Positions 1 through 8,095 of a stretch of DNA of 32,701 bases are shown piece after piece; within the stretch, counting starts at the first letter, position 1, and each line of letters begins with the position of its first letter. The stretch comes from Candidatus Heritagella gallinarum (GTDB taxonomy: Bacteria > Bacillota > Clostridia > Oscillospirales > Acutalibacteraceae). Under the pieces are notes generated by a model. It had not been told where the DNA came from. It made no database searches and saw only the letters and a list, made by a program, of their open reading frames with translations. A program made the position numbers and the translations under genes. The stretch spans positions 1-32,701 of the forward strand of contig CAJFNK010000071.1 in assembly GCA_904394685.1 (NCBI GenBank), in the 5' to 3' direction.

Positions 1-707
1 ACAATAAACATAACATCCAATTTTACCGGATCAGTGATATTGCCAACTGCACCGGAAACACTCAATTCCAAATTATAGGTGCCGTCCGGATTTTTAGTAA
101 CGGTTTTATGGCGTTCCAAATCCATTTCCGTATGCACATCGCCGCTTTCTGTGTCAGAAGCCTTACGATACATCATACGTATATCGGCACTCCCATTTCT
201 TGAATAAAAACCATCAACTTCGAATACTGCATCATATAACTTTACAGTAGAATTATTTTCGATTACGCTAGGCTCATAATCACCAAACGCATTAATGGTA
301 CGGATTTTGCCGTCATCAATGAAAAGCGTATTTTGATAAATCCACTTTTCACCATCTGCTGTTTCTATTTCATCCAATCCCTGCTGCTCCAACACTTCCT
401 GAATCATACGCTTGGGATCAGTATCCCCTCCATTATAGGAAAGAGAAAGATTTTCAGGAGATGCCACTGTAAGAGGATTTCCTTCTGTATCATACATTTT
501 GAAATTCAAAGTAACGGTATGAGATTGCCAATAAACTTCATCGGTAAATGATACCGACCATACCGATGGGGTGCCATTTGCCAGCGTTACCGCCTGCCCT
601 GCGCTTCCTTCCGTTACGCTGACCGCCGCCGCCCCGGGTAACATGCCAACCACCAGGCCGACTGCAAGAGCCAAGCTGAGTAAACGGTTGTACAATTTGT
701 GCTTCAT
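1..707 (-). CDS. Secreted surface protein, N-terminal part, probably VWA-type (partial)
   Basis: The frame is open from an ATG at 705-707 to the window edge, giving about 235 residues. A GGAGG ribosome site lies 8 bases upstream. Residues 1-28 form a signal peptide: basic start MKHKLYNR, hydrophobic LLSLALAVGLVVGML, then small residues. The mature part reads as a beta-rich extracellular domain. Near the edge come HKTVTKNPDGTYNLELSVSG and then KLDVMFIV, the usual lead-in to a von Willebrand A domain (hydrophobic strand before DTSGSM) in clostridial surface proteins with Cna-B repeats. The VWA call is therefore an inference from a truncated end. Base composition changes inside the gene: the signal-peptide codons are GC-rich, the rest is clearly AT-richer than neighbouring genes. 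No partner gene is visible. A pilin or adhesin role is possible but unproven. Confidence 0.75.
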   Translation of the reverse strand, partial: MKHKLYNRLLSLALAVGLVVGMLPGAAAVSVTEGSAGQAVTLANGTPSVWSVSFTDEVYWQSHTVTLNFKMYDTEGNPLTVASPENLSLSYNGGDTDPKRMIQEVLEQQGLDEIETADGEKWIYQNTLFIDDGKIRTINAFGDYEPSVIENNSTVKLYDAVFEVDGFYSRNGSADIRMMYRKASDTESGDVHTEMDLERHKTVTKNPDGTYNLELSVSGAVGNITDPVKLDVMFI

Positions 708-850
708 ACTTGCTGCCTCCTACTTTCAAAAAGGATTGAGTATGCTGACCGACGCCGAACGCTCCAAGAACCCTGCGTCCGGCACCCGGAGTTGCCGCAG
801 CAGCGCTGCGCCAGTGTCAACGATACGTTTTGGAATTTGCTGTTTGGTAT

Positions 851-912
851 ATCATAGCACAAAGGGGGTAAAAGAACGGTTAAAATTAGGCGGTAACAGG
901 TGGTTAAAATTA
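851..912 (-). promoter_or_regulatory. Candidate activator-dependent promoter of the secreted protein gene
   Basis: Read on the minus strand, a TATGAT -10 box lies at 851-856, with no good -35 box 17 bases upstream (CCGTTC). Instead, TTAACC, TTACC and TTAACC repeats occupy 878-907, with TAATTTTAACC occurring exactly twice (878-888 and 902-912). A poor -35 covered by direct repeats is typical of promoters driven by an OmpR/PhoB-type response regulator. The identity of the activator is not shown. The 5' leader would be about 140 bases. The rest of 913-1063 is AT-rich and shows nothing else. Confidence 0.4.
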
Positions 913-1063
913 AAAATTTCTGTTATGACCATGATACCGGCTTAAATTTGTGCATGATAACACAGATTCTTTCCTATATTATACCACAGCTTCCATTAAT
1001 TTCAATATGATTTCCCAATTTTAACCAATTTTTATTCAGCCACATGAATTTGTTTAACCCATA

Positions 1064-1095
1064 AATTAAAAAGGGACTGCCCGCATGCAGTCCCT
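1064..1095 (-). terminator. Intrinsic terminator of the ABC exporter operon
   Basis: AGGGACTGC (1072-1080) pairs perfectly with GCAGTCCCT (1087-1095) across a six-base loop. On the minus strand the stem is followed by TTTTTAATTT. It sits 27 bases after the stop codon of the downstream exporter gene. Confidence 0.85.
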
Positions 1096-1121
1096 CGTTG
1101 TCTTAAAAATATGAGATTTTA

Positions 1122-3023
1122 TCAATCCAGTTCCAGTGCGCCGGTATAAAGCTGATAATAGGTTCCCTTGAGCGCCAGCAGCTCGTCGTGTGTGCCACGC
1201 TCAATGATGCGCCCGTGGTCAAGCACCATAATCGCATCGGAGTTTTTAACCGTGCTCAAACGGTGTGCAATCACAAACACCGTGCGTCCCGTCATCAGGG
1301 CATCCATTCCCCGCTGCACAATCGCCTCGGTACGGGTATCGATCGAGGAAGTCGCCTCGTCCAGAATCATAACGGGCGGGTCGGCCACTGCCGCACGGGC
1401 AATTGCCAACAGCTGCCGCTGCCCCTGTGAGAGGCTTGCACCGTTGCCCGAAAGCGGGGTGTCATAACCCAAGGGCAGACGGGTGATAAAATCATGAGCG
1501 CCGGCCAGCTTGGCGGCGGCAATACATTCTTCATCGCATGCGTCCAGACGGCCATACCGGATGTTGTCCATCACCGTGCCGGTGAACAGGTTGGTATCCT
1601 GAAGCACTACACCCAGACTGCGGCGCAGGTCGGCTTTTTTGATCTTGTTGATATTAATGCCGTCATAGCGGATCTTGCCGTCGGCAATATCATAAAACCG
1701 GTTGATCAAATTGGTGATCGTGGTCTTACCGGCGCCGGTGGAGCCAACAAACGCCACTTTCTGGCCCGGCTTTGCATACAGGGTGACGTCGTGGAGAACC
1801 GTCTTGCCTTCTACATAGGCAAAGTCCACGTCAAACATCCGCACATCCCCTGTCAGGCGGGTGTATGTCACCGTCCCGTCGCCATGGGGGTGCTTCCAAG
1901 CCCACACATTGGTGCGCTCGGTACATTCTTCCAGCTCACCTTTTGCATTTTCACGGGCGTTGACCAGCGTGACATAGCCCTCGTCTTTTTCCGGCTCCTG
2001 ATCGATCAGGTCGAAAATACGCTGTGTACCTGCAATGCCCATGACCACGGCGTTGATCTGGTTGGAAACCTGGCTCACGTTGCCGGAAAACTGTTTGGTC
2101 ATATTCAAGAACGGCACCACAATGCTGATTCCAATGGCCAGCCCGGAGATGCTCACATTGGGGACATTCCCCAGCATCAGCAGGCCGCCGGCAATAGCAA
2201 CCACCACATACAGCACATTTCCGATATTATTCAATACCGGCATCAGGATATTGGCATACCGGTTTGCCTGCTCAGCATCATGGAACAAAGAATCATTGAT
2301 AGCGTCAAAGCCTTTTTTGGCTTCTTCTTCGTGGCAGAACACCTTGACCACCTTTTGGCCGTTCATCATTTCTTCCACATAGCCCTCGGTTTTTCCCAGC
2401 GCCTGCTGCTGGCGGATAAAATACCGGGCCGAGCCGCCGCCAACCTTTTTGGTCACAAGGAACATACACACCACGCCGGCCAGCACCACCAGCGTCATCC
2501 ACAGGCTGTAATACACCATAATGCCAAAAACCGTCAGCACCGTAACGCTGGAAATCAGCAGCTGCGGGAAGCTCTGCGATACCATCTGGCGAAGGGTGTC
2601 GATATCGTTGGTATAATAGCTCATGATATCGCCGTGGTTATGGGTGTCAAAATATTTGATCGGAAGGTTCTGCATGCCATTGAACATCTTTTCACGCAGC
2701 TTTGCCAAAGAGCCTTGGGTAATAAACGCCATCATCTGCGTATAGGCAGTAGCCGCCAACAGGCTCAACACATAGAAGATGACCAGCAGCCCCACAAGCC
2801 CCAGAATCTCGCCGGACACAGAGGCCCAGTCGCCGCTCTGCCAGCTCTTTTCCACCGCCGCAATCACGTTCTGCATGAAAATCGAGGGGATGGAGCTAAC
2901 CACAGCGCTGAACAGGATACAGATAATGACAACCGGCATCATGACAGGGTAAAAGCTGAACAGGGTGCGGATGAGCCGCAGAATGGTATGCTGCTTCCCC
3001 GGAGTTTTCTGATTATTCTTCAT
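1122..3023 (-). CDS. Heterodimeric multidrug-type ABC exporter, catalytically complete subunit
   Basis: A 633-residue half-transporter: six membrane helices in the first 330 residues, then a nucleotide-binding domain. Visible motifs are Walker A GSTGAGKTT, signature LSQGQ, Walker B VMILDEATSS with the catalytic Glu, and H-loop IAHRLST with His. A stretch of about 50 residues (around NVWAWKHPHGDGT) lies between the membrane and ATPase domains. The ATG at 3021-3023 follows AGGTGATC and overlaps the stop of the upstream half-transporter by 11 bases, so the two are translationally coupled; a longer frame starting at 3062 lacks such a site. The partner has a degenerate ATP site, so the pair resembles asymmetric heterodimers of the TM287/288 or BmrCD kind. 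The neighbouring MarR gene suggests drug or toxic-metabolite export. Substrate unknown. Confidence 0.93.
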   Translation of the reverse strand: MKNNQKTPGKQHTILRLIRTLFSFYPVMMPVVIICILFSAVVSSIPSIFMQNVIAAVEKSWQSGDWASVSGEILGLVGLLVIFYVLSLLAATAYTQMMAFITQGSLAKLREKMFNGMQNLPIKYFDTHNHGDIMSYYTNDIDTLRQMVSQSFPQLLISSVTVLTVFGIMVYYSLWMTLVVLAGVVCMFLVTKKVGGGSARYFIRQQQALGKTEGYVEEMMNGQKVVKVFCHEEEAKKGFDAINDSLFHDAEQANRYANILMPVLNNIGNVLYVVVAIAGGLLMLGNVPNVSISGLAIGISIVVPFLNMTKQFSGNVSQVSNQINAVVMGIAGTQRIFDLIDQEPEKDEGYVTLVNARENAKGELEECTERTNVWAWKHPHGDGTVTYTRLTGDVRMFDVDFAYVEGKTVLHDVTLYAKPGQKVAFVGSTGAGKTTITNLINRFYDIADGKIRYDGININKIKKADLRRSLGVVLQDTNLFTGTVMDNIRYGRLDACDEECIAAAKLAGAHDFITRLPLGYDTPLSGNGASLSQGQRQLLAIARAAVADPPVMILDEATSSIDTRTEAIVQRGMDALMTGRTVFVIAHRLSTVKNSDAIMVLDHGRIIERGTHDELLALKGTYYQLYTGALELD

Positions 3024-4758
3024 CCTGATCACCTGCCTTATTCTGAGAAGTATAAACCTCACGATAGATTTCGTTGTTTTTCATCAGTTCTTCGTGTGTA
3101 CCAATGCCGTTGATTGTGCCGCCATCCATGACGATAATGCGGTCAGCGTCCTGCACAGAGGCAATTCGCTGGGCGATAATCAGTTTGGTCGTTTCGGGGA
3201 TATACTGCCGGAACGCCTGCCGAATCAGGGCGTCGGTGCGGGTATCCACCGCACTGGTGGAGTCGTCCAGAATCAAAATCTTGGGCTTTTTCAAAAGCGC
3301 ACGGGCGATACAAAGGCGCTGCTTCTGTCCGCCCGAAACATTCGTGCCGCCCTGCTCGATATAAGTATCATAGCCATCGGGGAACTGGCGGATAAACTCG
3401 TCTGCCTGTGCCAGACGGCAGGCTTCTTTCATCTCCTCGTCGGTCGCCTCTTTGTTGCCCCAGCGCAGGTTGTCTTTAATCGTGCCGGAGAACAAAACGT
3501 TCTTTTGCAGCACCACCGAAACCTGGTCACGCAGCACTTCCATGTCGTAGTCACGGACATCCACGCCGCCTACCCGCACGCTTCCCTCGGTGACGTCATA
3601 CAGCCGGGAAATCAGCTGGATAAGGGTGGACTTGGAAGAACCGGTACCGCCGATAATGCCGATAGTTTCGCCGGAACGGATGTGCAAATCGATATTGGCC
3701 AGCGCCATGCGGTCTGCCTTTTGGGAATATTTAAAGCTCACGCCGTCAAAATCGATGGAACCATCCTTTACCTCCATCACCGGGTTTTCGGGATTTTGCA
3801 GGGCGCTCTCCTCGCTGAGCACCTCTACAATACGCTGTGCGGATTCCGTCGCCATGGTAATCATCACAAACACCATGGAAAGCATCATCAGGCTGGCCAG
3901 AATCTGGAAGCTATATGTCAGCATAGCCGACATCTGTCCCACATCCAGCGCCAGGCCCTGTGTGGTAATGACCATATACGAGCCGTAGGACATCACAAAC
4001 ACCATTACCACATACAGGCAGAACTGCATCAGCGGGTTATTGATGGCCAGAATACGCTCTGCCTTGGTAAAGTCCATCTGGACATCCTCGGCTGCTGCGC
4101 CAAACTTTTTCTTTTCATAGTCCTCACGGACATACGATTTGACAACCCGCATCCCCTTGATGTTCTCCTGTACGGAATTGTTCAGGGCGTCATACTTTTT
4201 GAACACCCGGCGGAACAGCGGCATGGTTTTGCGAATGACCAGTGCCAGGCCGATTCCCAAAACCGGGATTACCAGCAGGAAGATGGAAGCGATGCTTCCG
4301 CCCATGGCAAAGGCCATCACAAAGGAAAACACCAGCATCAGCGGGCAGCGAACCGCTGTGCGGATAATCATCATATACGCCATCTGCACATTGGTCACGT
4401 CGGTGGTCAAACGGGTCACCAGACTGGACACCGAAAATTTGTCGATATTCTGGAAAGAAAAGCCCTGAATCTTATAGAACATATCCTTTCTCAGGTTGCG
4501 GGCAAAGCCGCAGCTGGCTGTTGCACAGGCAGAGCCTGCCAGAGCGCCGAAAATCAGCGACAAAGCCGCCATCACCACCAGCACCAGCCCATACAGGAGA
4601 ATCACATTGATGGAACAGCCGTTTTTGATTTCATTCACCAGATTGGCAATCAAAAACGGGATGATACATTCCATCACGACTTCTCCGGTAACCAGCACCG
4701 GCGAAAGTATCGAGGGCTTTTTGAACTCCCGGATACTTTTCGACAATGTCTTAATCAT
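3013..4758 (-). CDS. Heterodimeric multidrug-type ABC exporter, degenerate subunit
   Basis: A 581-residue half-transporter with an N-terminal six-helix domain and C-terminal ATPase domain. The signature is a canonical VSGGQ, but other motifs are altered: Walker A reads GGTGSSKST (Ser for the last Gly), Walker B is ILILDDSTS with Asp in place of the catalytic Glu, and the H-loop is IIAQRIAS with Gln in place of His. These changes mark the non-catalytic site of heterodimeric type IV exporters, so this protein should work only with the coupled downstream subunit. The ATG at 4756-4758 has AGGAGGAAGTT just upstream. A half-conserved copy of the MarR operator lies about 130 bases upstream, consistent with repression by the adjacent regulator. 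Confidence 0.93.
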   Translation of the reverse strand: MIKTLSKSIREFKKPSILSPVLVTGEVVMECIIPFLIANLVNEIKNGCSINVILLYGLVLVVMAALSLIFGALAGSACATASCGFARNLRKDMFYKIQGFSFQNIDKFSVSSLVTRLTTDVTNVQMAYMMIIRTAVRCPLMLVFSFVMAFAMGGSIASIFLLVIPVLGIGLALVIRKTMPLFRRVFKKYDALNNSVQENIKGMRVVKSYVREDYEKKKFGAAAEDVQMDFTKAERILAINNPLMQFCLYVVMVFVMSYGSYMVITTQGLALDVGQMSAMLTYSFQILASLMMLSMVFVMITMATESAQRIVEVLSEESALQNPENPVMEVKDGSIDFDGVSFKYSQKADRMALANIDLHIRSGETIGIIGGTGSSKSTLIQLISRLYDVTEGSVRVGGVDVRDYDMEVLRDQVSVVLQKNVLFSGTIKDNLRWGNKEATDEEMKEACRLAQADEFIRQFPDGYDTYIEQGGTNVSGGQKQRLCIARALLKKPKILILDDSTSAVDTRTDALIRQAFRQYIPETTKLIIAQRIASVQDADRIIVMDGGTINGIGTHEELMKNNEIYREVYTSQNKAGDQDEE

Positions 4759-4889
4759 AGGAACTTCCTCCTTTTCTTCCTTTAATAATATATAGAAGGG
4801 ATTCTGAAAAACCGCATGGTTTGCTTTTCCCCAACTGCTTCGGTATTTTCAAAACACCCCACATAGCAACCGCTACAAAACCATTTTAT

Positions 4890-4907
4890 TTGTTATGATG
4901 CGAACAA
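4890..4907. promoter_or_regulatory. Second candidate MarR operator, upstream of the ABC exporter genes
   Basis: TTGTTATGATGCGAACAA has the same 18-base frame as the palindrome at the marR promoter (TTGTT at one end, CGAACAA at the other) and agrees with it at 13 of 18 positions. It lies between the marR stop and the exporter start, where the exporter promoter must be unless it is read only from marR. I could not place a confident -35/-10 pair here. Confidence 0.5.
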
Positions 4908-4950
4908 TTCGGATACAGAACATTTTTGACAAAGCAGCTCAAAAAAAATA

Positions 4951-5391
4951 TCAGTTTTCCAGATTTCTCGACATCTGCTCAATCAGCTCCAAAAACATCT
5001 GCACCTGTCCTGCCGAAAGCCCTTTGGTAATCCTCTGTTCCATTTCCCGGATGGATTCCCCCACCTTGGCGTCCACCTCCGCCGCCTTCTGCGTTGGCAC
5101 AAGGCTTTTCAATCTGGCGTCGCTGGCAACACTTTCCCGCACAATCATGCCGTTTTTTTCCAAAAGCTGCAATACCCCAGTGGTGGTAGAACGGCTCAAC
5201 TCAAATACTTCCTCTACATCCCGCTGGAATACCGGGCCTTCTTCATAGTGCGTCAACACATAATGCAGGATTCGGCTCTGCACCCCGGTGATGCCCAAAT
5301 CTGCCAAACGTGCGTTGAGATTCTTTTTCAGTTTGTGGGCAACCATATTAATCCACAGGCCGCAATCACGTTCCATTTTCTCGTCCCACAC
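4951..5391 (-). CDS. MarR-family transcriptional regulator
   Basis: A 146-residue winged-helix protein of usual MarR length. The recognition segment FELSRSTTTGVLQLLEKNGMIVRE (about residues 62-85), followed by the wing SVASDARLKSLVPT, is typical of the family. The start taken is GTG at 5389-5391 with AGGAAG about 8 bases upstream; an ATG five codons later (5374-5376) is the alternative. The promoter directly upstream carries a perfect palindrome immediately after its -10 box, so autorepression is likely. A related site precedes the exporter operon on the same strand 190 bases downstream. By analogy with family members, binding of a small phenolic or drug-like ligand would release repression; the ligand is not predictable. 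Confidence 0.92.
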   Translation of the reverse strand: MWDEKMERDCGLWINMVAHKLKKNLNARLADLGITGVQSRILHYVLTHYEEGPVFQRDVEEVFELSRSTTTGVLQLLEKNGMIVRESVASDARLKSLVPTQKAAEVDAKVGESIREMEQRITKGLSAGQVQMFLELIEQMSRNLEN

Positions 5392-5420
5392 TCCCTTCTC
5401 TTCCTAAATTTATCGTTTTA

Positions 5421-5469
5421 ATTGTTCGTGTACGAACAATATAGTACCCTATTTCTATTGATTTGTCAA
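5421..5469 (-). promoter_or_regulatory. marR promoter with palindromic operator
   Basis: On the minus strand TTGACA (5464-5469), a 17-base spacer and TACTAT (5441-5446) form a near-consensus promoter. Directly after the -10 box, ATTGTTCGT and ACGAACAAT (5421-5440) form a perfect palindrome with a two-base centre covering the expected start point. This is the usual arrangement for MarR autorepression. Confidence 0.85.
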
Positions 5470-5480
5470 CCATTTATCAA

Positions 5481-5668
5481 TTAGGGCGTTTCTGAAAACT
5501 AAGAAATAGATGGATTTTCCGCAAGCAATAGACAGATACAAGGAAAAAAACGCAGGAATCCTTGATGGATTCCGAGTATTTTTAACGCAGTAGCTGTCAT
5601 TGCACGACATCATGAAATGATGTCCGTAGGAAAAGACGATAATTTCGACTTTTCAGATAGCCCCCTAA
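5481..5668. repeat. MITE-like intergenic repeat, copy 1
   Basis: About 188 bases with no coding capacity. The ends are inverted repeats: GGGCGTTTCTGAAAA on the left and the reverse complement of GGGGCTATCTGAAAA on the right, 12 of 15 identical. A second copy in the same orientation lies at 14396-14556; the interiors are nearly identical (for example 5543-5600). Copy 1 carries an extra hairpin, GACATCAT-GAA-ATGATGTC (5606-5624), absent from copy 2. Another internal hairpin is GGAATCC-TTGAT-GGATTCC. Its left end lies 11 bases from the marR -35 box. No clear target duplication was found. No transposase gene is in the window. Confidence 0.8.
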
Positions 5669-5720
5669 AAAAAAGCAACAGAAAAACGGCCTTTTTTCAG
5701 CCGTTTCCCTGTTGCTTTTA
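5667..5720 (-). terminator. Intrinsic terminator after iorB
   Basis: AAAAGCAACAG...AAACGG pairs with CCGTTT...CTGTTGCTTTT in a long interrupted stem. On the minus strand it is followed by eight T residues. It ends the paaK-iorB run and abuts the right end of the MITE-like element. Confidence 0.85.
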
Positions 5721-5746
5721 TACTCTGAATCAGAATCTTTATATGT

Positions 5747-6325
5747 TTATACTGCGTCAAACCCAAGCTGGAATGCTTTGCGGTTCATTTCAAGGAACTT
5801 TGCCGGAACGGTTTCCTCAATCGCCTGAAGCCAGACCTCCGGCTCCTGCCCAAGGCTCTTGGCCATGGCGCCAATCAGCACCACGTTCACAGCCTTCACC
5901 GAACCGGCCTGTTCTGCCAGCGAAAGAGCATCCAGCGCCAAGACCTTGATGCCCTTGGCGGCAATTTGGTCCAGCAGCCCCTCTGGATACACCGCAGCGC
6001 CGGTGACCACCGGCATGGGGTCCATTTTCTGGGTGTTTACCACCACAGCCCCGCCCTTTTTCAGATAGGGCAAATAGCGGGCCGCTTCCATCTGTTCAAA
6101 GGCCAGCACGATATCCGCTTCGCCTTCTTCGATAATAGGGGAATACACCTTCTCGCCATAGCGGACATAGGTGACAACCGAACCGCCCCGCTGGCTCATG
6201 CCATGGACTTCGGATACTTTTACGTCAAAGCCTTTGGCGGTCATGGCCGCTCCCAGCAGACGGCTGGCAAGCAGGGTTCCCTGTCCGCCTACGCCGACAA
6301 TCATTACACTCTTTCCGTTACTCAT
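5747..6325 (-). CDS. iorB: Indolepyruvate:ferredoxin oxidoreductase, beta subunit
   Basis: A 192-residue protein starting MSNGKSVMIVGVGGQGTLLA, the glycine-rich start of the gamma-type domain of 2-oxoacid:ferredoxin oxidoreductases. VSEVHGMSQRGGSV is the other hallmark of the family. With the alpha subunit it oxidatively decarboxylates aryl pyruvates (indole-, phenyl-, hydroxyphenylpyruvate) to aryl-acetyl-CoA, reducing ferredoxin in the cytoplasm. The ATG at 6323-6325 overlaps the iorA stop as ATGA and has GGAGGTG 7 bases upstream; an in-frame start 11 codons earlier would lie inside iorA and is not preferred. Length matches archaeal and bacterial IorB. It is the last gene of the run and is followed by a strong terminator. 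Confidence 0.95.
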   Translation of the reverse strand: MSNGKSVMIVGVGGQGTLLASRLLGAAMTAKGFDVKVSEVHGMSQRGGSVVTYVRYGEKVYSPIIEEGEADIVLAFEQMEAARYLPYLKKGGAVVVNTQKMDPMPVVTGAAVYPEGLLDQIAAKGIKVLALDALSLAEQAGSVKAVNVVLIGAMAKSLGQEPEVWLQAIEETVPAKFLEMNRKAFQLGFDAV

Positions 6326-8064
6326 TCTGCGGCACCTCCAATGGCTTTTTTCGGGCAAAGGCTTTCACACACGCCACATCCCACACACTGCGTACGGTCG
6401 ATGCAGGCTTTTCCGTTGCGGATGCTGATGGCCGGGCAGCCGATGCCCAAGCAGGCCTTGCAGCCGATGCAGGAATCGGTGTCCACCGTGAGGGCGGGCT
6501 TGTGCTTTACATATTTGAGCAGGGCGCACGGGCGGCGGCTGATAATCACCGAAGGCTCCTCGGCGGCCAGTTCTTCTTTGAGCGCCTGCTGCACAGACGG
6601 CAGGTCATAGGGGTCTACCACCCGCACCCGGTTGATGCCGATAGCGTGGCACAGGGCTTCCAGATTCACAGCGCTGGTGGGGTCGCCCTTGATGGTATAG
6701 CCGGTGGTGGGGTTCTGCTGGTGTCCGGTCATGCCGGTGATGGAGTTATCCAGAATGATGACCACCGAATTGCTGCGGTTATAGGCAATATCGATGAGGC
6801 TGGTCACGCCGGAGTGGATAAAGGTGGAATCACCGATCACAGCCACTGCCTTTTTCTCGGCCTCCTCGCCTCTGGCTTTGTTATAGCCGTGCAGGGCAGA
6901 GATGGAAGCGCCCATGCAGATACAGGTATCCATAGCGCTCAGGGGAGCAGAAGCGCCCAGCGTATAGCAGCCGATATCACCGCTGACATACACCTTTGCC
7001 TTTTTCAGCGCATAGAACAGTCCACGGTGCGGGCAGCCGCAGCACATCACCGGCGGACGGCCGGGAACAGCTTCGTCCAGAGCGTCAAACTCCGGTTCCT
7101 CGCCCTTCATCAGCTTGCGGATGAGCTTCTGGGAGAACTCGCCGCACCGGGGGAACAGGTCTTTGCCGGTAACGGTGAGGCCCAGCGACTTGCAGTGGCT
7201 CTCCACCACGTCGTCCAGTTCCTCGATCACATATACTTTTTCGTTGGCGGCGGCAAAATCCTTCAAAAGCTGGTCGGGCAGCGGCCACAGCATCCCCAGC
7301 TTCAAATAGTTGACGGAATCGCCCAGCGCCTCGTGTGCATACTGGTAGACAGCGCCCTCCACGATCACGCCGGTTTTGGCCCCGTTGTCCTCCACCACGT
7401 TGATGCCGGAAGTTTCGGCCCACTGGCGCAGCGCCACGGTGCGCTCCTCCACCTTTACATGCTTGGGTCTGGCAAAGGCGGGCAGCATCACGTTTTTGGC
7501 GGGGTTCTTCTCATAGGGCTTTAGAGCGTGTTCTTCCCGCTCTCCCAGATCCACCAGACTGCGGGAATGGGCAATGCGGGTGGTAAGACGCAGGATAAAC
7601 GGCACGTCGAACTGCTCGGAGAGATCATAGGCCAGCTTTGCAAAATCCCGACATTCGGCGGAATCGGCAGGCTCCAGCATCGGGGTTTTAGAAGCCCGTG
7701 CATAGTGGCGGGAATCCTGCTCGTTCTGAGAGGAGTGCATCCCCGGGTCATCGGCCACGCCGATGACCATGCCGCCGTTGACGCCGATATAGCTCATGGT
7801 AAACAGCGGGTCGGCAGCCACATTGAGGCCCACATGCTTCATGGCGCAGAACGAGCGTGCGCCGCCAAAGCTGGCGCCGGAAGCCACTTCCATGGCCACC
7901 TTTTCGTTGGGCGCCCATTCGCAGTAGATTTCGTCGTACTTTGCAGCGTTTTCGGTGATTTCGGTGCTGGGGGTTCCCGGATAACTGGAAACTACCCGCA
8001 CACCGGCTTCGTACAATCCCCGGGCAACGGCTTCATTGCCCAGGAGCAGTTCTTTTTTTGACAT
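6322..8064 (-). CDS. iorA: Indolepyruvate:ferredoxin oxidoreductase, alpha subunit
   Basis: A 580-residue thiamine-diphosphate enzyme. The N-terminal pyrimidine-binding part begins LLGNEAVARGLYEAGVRVVS. CCGCPHRG and GDIGCYTLGA come midway, and the diphosphate/Mg motif runs GDSTFIHSG...LDNSITGMTG. The C-terminus carries two [4Fe-4S] ferredoxin motifs, CIGCKACLGIGCP and CVGCGVCESLCP. This domain order is that of IorA, the large subunit oxidising aromatic 2-oxoacids with CoA and ferredoxin. The ATG at 8062-8064 has GGAGG 9 bases upstream; a longer frame to 8136 overlaps the preceding gene and lacks such a site. Coupled to iorB by an ATGA overlap. It starts 31 bases after the second zinc-ribbon gene, so a shared transcript with paaK is likely. 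Confidence 0.96.
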   Translation of the reverse strand: MSKKELLLGNEAVARGLYEAGVRVVSSYPGTPSTEITENAAKYDEIYCEWAPNEKVAMEVASGASFGGARSFCAMKHVGLNVAADPLFTMSYIGVNGGMVIGVADDPGMHSSQNEQDSRHYARASKTPMLEPADSAECRDFAKLAYDLSEQFDVPFILRLTTRIAHSRSLVDLGEREEHALKPYEKNPAKNVMLPAFARPKHVKVEERTVALRQWAETSGINVVEDNGAKTGVIVEGAVYQYAHEALGDSVNYLKLGMLWPLPDQLLKDFAAANEKVYVIEELDDVVESHCKSLGLTVTGKDLFPRCGEFSQKLIRKLMKGEEPEFDALDEAVPGRPPVMCCGCPHRGLFYALKKAKVYVSGDIGCYTLGASAPLSAMDTCICMGASISALHGYNKARGEEAEKKAVAVIGDSTFIHSGVTSLIDIAYNRSNSVVIILDNSITGMTGHQQNPTTGYTIKGDPTSAVNLEALCHAIGINRVRVVDPYDLPSVQQALKEELAAEEPSVIISRRPCALLKYVKHKPALTVDTDSCIGCKACLGIGCPAISIRNGKACIDRTQCVGCGVCESLCPKKAIGGAAE

Positions 8065-8095
8065 ATCGCAACCTCCATTGCAGAATGATTTTTGA

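Noticed and set aside
571-945. 124-residue plus-strand frame across the start of the secreted-protein gene
   Set aside because: Antisense to the signal peptide and promoter region; no ribosome site and no domain.
1494-4785. Long plus-strand open frames (1494-3113 and 3094-4785) opposite the ABC exporter genes
   Set aside because: Their products are His/Gln-rich without domains, they lack ribosome sites, and they lie antisense to genes with all ABC motifs.
5481-5668. Target-site duplication (TA) around MITE-like copy 1
   Set aside because: TA flanks copy 1, but copy 2 has no matching pair, so no duplication can be claimed.
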